Below are positions 59,096 to 64,000 of a stretch of DNA of 64,000 bases, in pieces. The notes beneath the pieces were generated by a model that made no database searches, had not been told where the DNA came from, and worked only from the letters and a program-made list of their open reading frames with translations. Numbering within the stretch: the stretch's first letter is position 1; every line of letters starts with the position of its first letter. The position numbers were made by a program, and so were the translations under genes. Source of the stretch: Xylona heveae TC161 (Eukaryota; Ascomycota; Xylonomycetes; Xylonales; Xylonaceae); the NCBI RefSeq assembly GCF_001619985.1, contig NW_017264196.1, positions 930,001-994,000 on the forward strand. The letters are read 5' to 3'.

Positions 59096-60615
59096 TTACG
59101 CAAAGAAGAGGATTTTGATTGCGAGCGCAAGGCCAGCATGTAAGGCAATTACAAGGATCAGCAGGATCTTTGAAGTCTTTACATCTGTCGCGCTAAGCAC
59201 GGGGTAACTAAATTGACAAACGTGACAAAGATTAGCCAGTCATCCTTGTCCCTGCGTCGCTGAAATTTTGTAAAAGCATGAAGGGCCAATGAGTGTATAT
59301 CTAGTAAACTTACAGGTTTCGGAAAAGGAAGACGGCGGAGGCCGCAAAACCGACGCCAACAAAGGCCCAGTTAAGAGCTGCAGAGTTAAAGTTAGCACAG
59401 CTTGCACCGAAGGCAGAATATCTTCTCCACGAAGAAAGGAATTTGCTTGAAGCAGTATAAAGTGGATAGTTGAAGCGATTCCACAAGAGAAATTTTTTTC
59501 GTCTTACCTGTGACTGGTGACCAGGAAATCAATGCCACAGGGATCCAAATGAGATTGGCGTAGCCATAGAGCGCCCAGCATTCAAGCACGTTTGCGGACT
59601 CGCTGCCAAACCATCGCAACAGGCCCCAAAGCGCGACAGGAATAACTCCTATTAGAAGAATCGTAAGCTCTTGTTTTCGCTGCCTCCAAACGCCCTTGAG
59701 AGCAAGAACATCTTTAGGGCATCTGTATAGAACTGCTTTATAGCAGACAACATACCTGTATACCCATATATCAATCCAGCGGCACCTATTCAAGGGATTG
59801 ACAATCAGCCCACAATATTCCTCTCATAAATCGCAACTTTAAGTAATTCCGCCAAATCAAAAGGGGGGGAGGCTGTCTTGAGGCTCCGTTCAAACGGCCA
59901 ACCACGCTCCCGTCCCCAAACTCATATGCATCCCATTCTATATCGCAGCACATATGTTTGAGACTTACCGCTCAGCAGTCTAAAATCATATTCAAAATGC
60001 CCTTCGTGATTCCTGCTAAGATACTGACTAATCGTGCCAGTCAAAAACAAAATCATGACCACCGTCGTGGCGATCCAAAAAGGCCCATAGAGATCTGGAT
60101 TGCCTTCTAGCACGTCCAGGAAATTCGCACGCGGGATAAGCGCAGCGTAGCATCGTTTCAGCACTTCATTCGTGTCGACATCAAAGAATTGCGCATAGAA
60201 TTGAATCGACCATAGGTAGCGCTTCGAGGAGCCTGAAGAGCCTCTTGACGGTCCACCGCTCAGAAATGCTCGGTTGTTGTCTGGCGCAATCTTTCCGCCG
60301 CGGTTCCGGCCATCTTCGAAATCTGTTTCGAATTGTAAACAACTAGACCAACGACGTCCCCTCGGCGCAAAGGTATATCACTGCGACTAGGTAAGGTCTG
60401 TGTATATCGAACTTACTGGATGAATGGAATTCGAGGTCCTCTTGCAGATCTGTATGTCCTAGATCGCCCTTTTATGTGCAGGATATCGTCAGTAAGCGGT
60501 TTACGGTTTGTGGCATTGATACAGGGATAAGAGAAGGATTCATTTTGAATTTAAGGGGATAAATATCTACCTCTGCATCGACGTCAACTACGACGTCGTA
60601 TCCCCGCGATGCCAT
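59096..60615 (-). CDS. Yip1-family Golgi membrane protein (YIPF1/YIPF2-like)
   Basis: Seven exons: 60615-60571, 60468-60417, 60322-59969, 59785-59756 (30 nt), 59648-59508, 59377-59314 and 59207-59096; phases close to 265 residues. The cytosolic N-terminus (MASRGYDVVVDVDAEGDLGH) precedes the Yip1 domain with YFQ-like FDVDTNEVLKRC, the family's most telling block NPDLYGPFWIATTVVM, and AAGLIYGYTGVIPVALWGLL across a 30-nt exon. Five membrane segments follow the usual layout (the last is ILLILVIALHAGLALAIKIL). These proteins act in Golgi and endosomal Rab membrane association and organisation. The stop TAA at 59096 lies in a GTAAGT context, so a further small exon cannot be excluded. Confidence 0.88.
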
Positions 60616-61517
60616 GGTACTCTTTGGGAGGGGCGCTCGGAATAAACTGTTGGTTTATCGTTTGTTATAGCTAATATGGAACTTCTTACGTCGGGGCTCA
60701 GGACAGCTATTCGATGCGGTTACGTGTCGGAGCTCCGTCTACGGTCTGTGGGGTCCACCAGCTGTGCAGCTTTCGAGCGCTCCCGATGCACAGCCATAAC
60801 CTGTTAGTAGTCCTGGTACTCAGTATAAAGGCTCGAACCAAAGGATGTGAGAGATGTGGAATAGAAGGAGCATATTTATTGGCTAAATAAAATTCGTGCT
60901 CAGATCTCCATTTGCTCCAAGTCTAATTTGATTGGAAGTATGAGTAATTTCTTTTTTTCAATCGCTTGGAAAATTCAATCTCTTGGAAAATGTCCTGAAA
61001 AGAAGTCTGAGCAAAATCTCTACGGAGTAGGGCTTCATGGCGATACAGGATCGAGCCTGAAAGTTCATGGCTATATATAATGAATTAACACAGTACTCTA
61101 GTACATGCGACCATAGACTGAGGAGAACTGGGCATCCCGTCCGCTCTGCCATACATAAGCCTCAGATCGGCGGACTAGTAGTTGGGTCGGTGACGACCAG
61201 CGAATCCCCGCTGTTGCATGTTTTTTTTATTTTTTTCCCCCTTTATTTTAAGTACGCTTATTTTAGGTTACTTTCAGGTAGTGACAGTTGAGTTGAAATA
61301 TGTCGCATTTAATTTTATTTCAAAGTGCAAGCGGTTGAAAACTCCGCCGTGTGGGATTATCTATGCCTATCTAAATAATTTTTTGAAGCCATCTATGGTA
61401 TAGTATACATGTGATGTCAATCTCCTCTCCAACCCTTATACCTTACCTAGGTATAGGGAGTTGCAAGTATCAAAACGCTTATCAAAACAAAAATCCCATG
61501 TCTCATCTACTTGCGAG
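60616..61517. other. Intergenic, YIPF-like promoter and TBC gene 3' region
   Basis: 902 bp, AT-rich on the right. It contains one TACGGAGTA word (61021-61029) and an ACCTAGGTA word (about 61446-61455). No gene. Confidence 0.7.
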
Positions 61518-63005
61518 TCATCTGAAGAGACCAAGCGTCCGTTGTACCAAGCTCAGAACAAGGCGAGGCAACTTGTCCAGCCCTGCATAGGAGCCTAGAA
61601 TGTTTTGTCGTCGAAGCAGCCAAGAAATTATCGCGATGGAGATGGCAAGACCCGCCATTCCTGCTGGTCGTTTATACTTGTGCATCAAACCAAACAAATC
61701 TTGGCGAAGCTTCTCCCGACGTAGTTGAGTGACTTGACGTTGGAAGAGGTCCTCTCCTTCCTTTAGGGATTGCTTGGCTACCTCGACGGGGGTCCTCGTT
61801 GTTTTCAGTACGCTATAACGTGATATTCTTCGCCAAGCACCAAAAGGTAAGCGGGAGGGCGGATGAATATCGTATAATTGCATTGTTTTGCTGATCAGAC
61901 CCTCCAACTCTAAAGGTTTTGGTAATTTGGAAAGAATGGAATGAAGCATTTCTGGTTCGTCTGGGGGTATATCAAAAAGCTCTTCTTTTCTTGAGAGCAC
62001 AATCTATCGCACAAAGATTAGCTCCAATCAAATGAAGGGGAAATAGAATACCTCGCAAAGATAAGACGTACAACTGCAAAGAAATATACAGACATGGCTG
62101 CCTCCTGGGCAATCAAGAAGTCAAACAGGCGGGCAATATCTCCATATTCTTGGATGTCGTGAGCGTAAAGAGTAAGTGTTGCGGCGAGGGCAAAGAAAGG
62201 CTGTGTTTGGGATAAGTGACGGCAAAGCTTCGAGTCGGCGGCATACAATAGGGGTGGTAGCAAATTCAAATGCGCCAGTGCCGGGGTGAGCGAAGGGAGC
62301 ATGAAATCGCGAATCCGGAGCAGAGACAGCCGAGCTACAGCAGAAGTCTCTGGACCAAGAACCAAGAGTAACACTTGCACAATATCATGGTATCCCTGAA
62401 AGTAGCTTAATTCAGGATGTAGACGCAAAACGGCAGTGATCAGGTCTTGCAGCTCTTCTTTTCGACGATCAATTTGCTTTGGGGACTGATCTAGCTCATG
62501 CTGTCAACTTCTCCTCATCGTCCAATGCGGCGTTGGGATAAACCTTTTGGGTAGTAAACAAAAGATCGGTTGACGTCTAGGGAGACTTGATCTTCATCGC
62601 GATGCCTTGGAAGGTCCTTCCATATTTCTGCATTATATTTATCTGTTGTCTTGTTTGACTGCTTGCAGCCAAGTAAAATTGGCCCTGGTAAATTTCTTGT
62701 TAATAGAACGAAGTACACACTAGTTACATGTCCAATCGTATCTTACATGCTGCTCGACGAAGATTGTCCTCCACTAGACCATATTCAGACGTAGCAAGAT
62801 TGCTTAAGGCTTCAACATCTCCAAGTTCGCAAGCTCCCAGGATCTGGGCGGCCTTGTTTGCCTCCGGAGCAGACAACGGTCTGCGCTCCCATTGACTGGT
62901 TGGAGAGCTTGAAGGGGGGTCCGCAGTTGAATTCGCAAGCGATCTTTCGGATCCTCGCCGTGAGGAGTTGTGGCCATTCAGTGAGGCTGTGGGCTCATCG
63001 TCCAT
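61518..63005 (-). CDS. TBC-domain RabGAP, Gyp8/TBC1D20-like, with C-terminal membrane anchor
   Basis: Exons are 63005-62747, 62684-62544, 62490-62072 and 62003-61518, giving 434 residues. The TBC fold begins at RRAAWPILLG (across the first intron). The arginine finger lies in SLDVNRSFVYYP (R126) and the glutamine finger in SYFQGYHDIVQ (Q165), so the GAP is predicted active. DIARLFDFLIAQEAAMSVYF and the late LISKTMQLYDIHPPSRLP are as in Gyp8/TBC1D20. A C-terminal hydrophobic stretch (GLAISIAIISWLLRRQNIL) would anchor it in the ER, where that group acts on Rab1/Ypt1. ATG 63005 (MDDEPTASLNG) is the first in frame. The third exon begins after CTAG at 62491, chosen because it keeps FVYYPKDQSPKQIDRRKEEL. 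Confidence 0.9.
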
Positions 63006-64000
63006 GTTATCAATGGCTGAGTTGTCGATAAGGCAGCGATCCGTGTGGTCAGAGTTGCCCACTATTTACACAGCTGTCCGGGGATTAATCCAGTTGGCCT
63101 CGGCTCCCCCAATCCATCCACAGACGCGTTTCCCTTTCAACTCGTTCTCGCGTGCGTTGCGCTTTAGTGCCTCGTTTAGGGAAAGACTGACAGAACACCG
63201 CTAATCGATAAGACATGGCATAATCAATTGCCATCGTTGCTTTAAGCCAGGTAATTATACACCAGCCTTTGGAATATATTGAATTCTGTCTATATGAAGC
63301 TGTAGCATAAAATTATTCATCATATGTACTGGCTAAACTTTTCGGGATTGTTTCCCAATTTCACTCAATCCTCCTTTCTTTTTCTGTTTGGCATCTCGTT
63401 TTGAAGCACAACAAGGAATAGTAGACCATCTGCCAGCTACACTTTGATGCACGATGAGAAGCTCTTTTAATTCAGATGCATAACTTTTTTGCCTCATCAT
63501 TTTTTTTTATCGAACCCAACCATCCATCATAAAGAAAGCTTGCCATGGGCATTTCACCGTGTGATAGAACAACAGACCTTCCTAATGAGTATACTCAGAA
63601 CAGATCTTCGATGATGACCCATGATGCATCTCGATACTGCAGCCACCCCCCACCTGCGCTAAACTCGGTAAATTGGAGTAGGAATTTGAGGCTGAGAAGC
63701 CAATCAAGGACACCGCGCGAAATTAAATCCAGGGGTTGGCGAGAGCAGTTTGAGTTGTTTGCCGGGATATATGTCTGACTTCGAAAGTGGAATCCCTTGC
63801 GACATGCCTTGCGAAGGGCAGGGACAACATCCAAAAATTCTGGCATGTTAAATTTTCGATCGCAATTTGTCAAGCTCCAAGATGGGATTTGATCTATGCC
63901 CTGCTCGGATCTGACTGCAGCGGTAGCGGCTGATCATATTGGCCGAAATTGTGTTCCGCGGCTGGCGTCACAGTCCCAATTGCCCGAGTGCTTGCAAGCT
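63006..64000. other. Right-edge intergenic region
   Basis: 995 bp to the window end. The left part is the TBC gene promoter. A minus-strand 83-codon ORF from an ATG near 63846 (ending 63595) shows no recognisable feature; it could be a chance ORF or an exon of a gene continuing beyond the edge. Confidence 0.55.

Noticed and set aside
63595-63873. Minus-strand ORF of 92 codons near the right edge
   Set aside because: The longer form lacks an ATG, no family resemblance or splice partner was found, and the window ends too soon to judge.

Overview
The window is nuclear DNA of a filamentous ascomycete (Pezizomycotina), most likely a eurotiomycete of the Aspergillus/Penicillium kind. Support: about 27 densely packed protein genes with short GT-AG introns (mostly 49-90 nt) and CTAAC/CTGAC-like branch points; fungal forms of Sec5, Spc24, Rrn7, Rrg7 and Mtc6; an AreB-type GATA gene; and recurrent TACTCCGTA and ACCTAGGT words in the intergenic DNA. 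The exact taxon is an inference. Exon joins were made by reading the DNA and checking that phases close and that the joined protein matches the remembered family.

Layout: sec5 (cut by the left edge), RING-H2 E3, fis1, spc24, rrg7 and med21 (1-11.1 kb); a RAD5/HLTF-like SNF2 ATPase and the type II PI4-kinase lsb6 (12.3-19.0 kb); a 3.4 kb gene-free stretch leading into areB (22.4-24.1 kb); an SDR oxidoreductase; PMS1; Serinc/Tms1; an MCH1-like transporter; a 4-TM membrane protein; ARH1; an L2HGDH-like enzyme; a coiled-coil protein; MTC6; SEC62; VPS52; eIF5A; RRN7; ubiquitin-L40; a YIPF1/2-like protein; and a Gyp8/TBC1D20-like RabGAP, whose promoter reaches the right edge.

These are core genes. 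Secretory and endosomal traffic is represented by Sec5, Sec62, Vps52, YIPF, the TBC protein and Lsb6. Mitochondrial roles are Fis1, Rrg7, Arh1 and L2HGDH. Chromosome and transcription roles are Spc24, Med21, the RAD5-like ATPase, Pms1, Rrn7 and AreB. No operon-like unit, biosynthetic cluster, mobile element, CRISPR array or RNA gene was recognised. Neighbours are linked only by divergent promoters (fis1/spc24, rrg7/med21, lsb6/areB, TMS1/MCH1, 4-TM/ARH1, MTC6/SEC62, VPS52/eIF5A).

The most notable signals are in gene expression rather than in a new system. In ubiquitin-L40 the start codon appears to be assembled by splicing through a 7-nt exon. The areB gene has about 1.15 kb without any ATG, followed by a conserved coding frame that has no AUG start, and a mini-uORF whose stop overlaps the first in-frame AUG. 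The fis1 gene has two 19-nt exons and a GC-AG intron.
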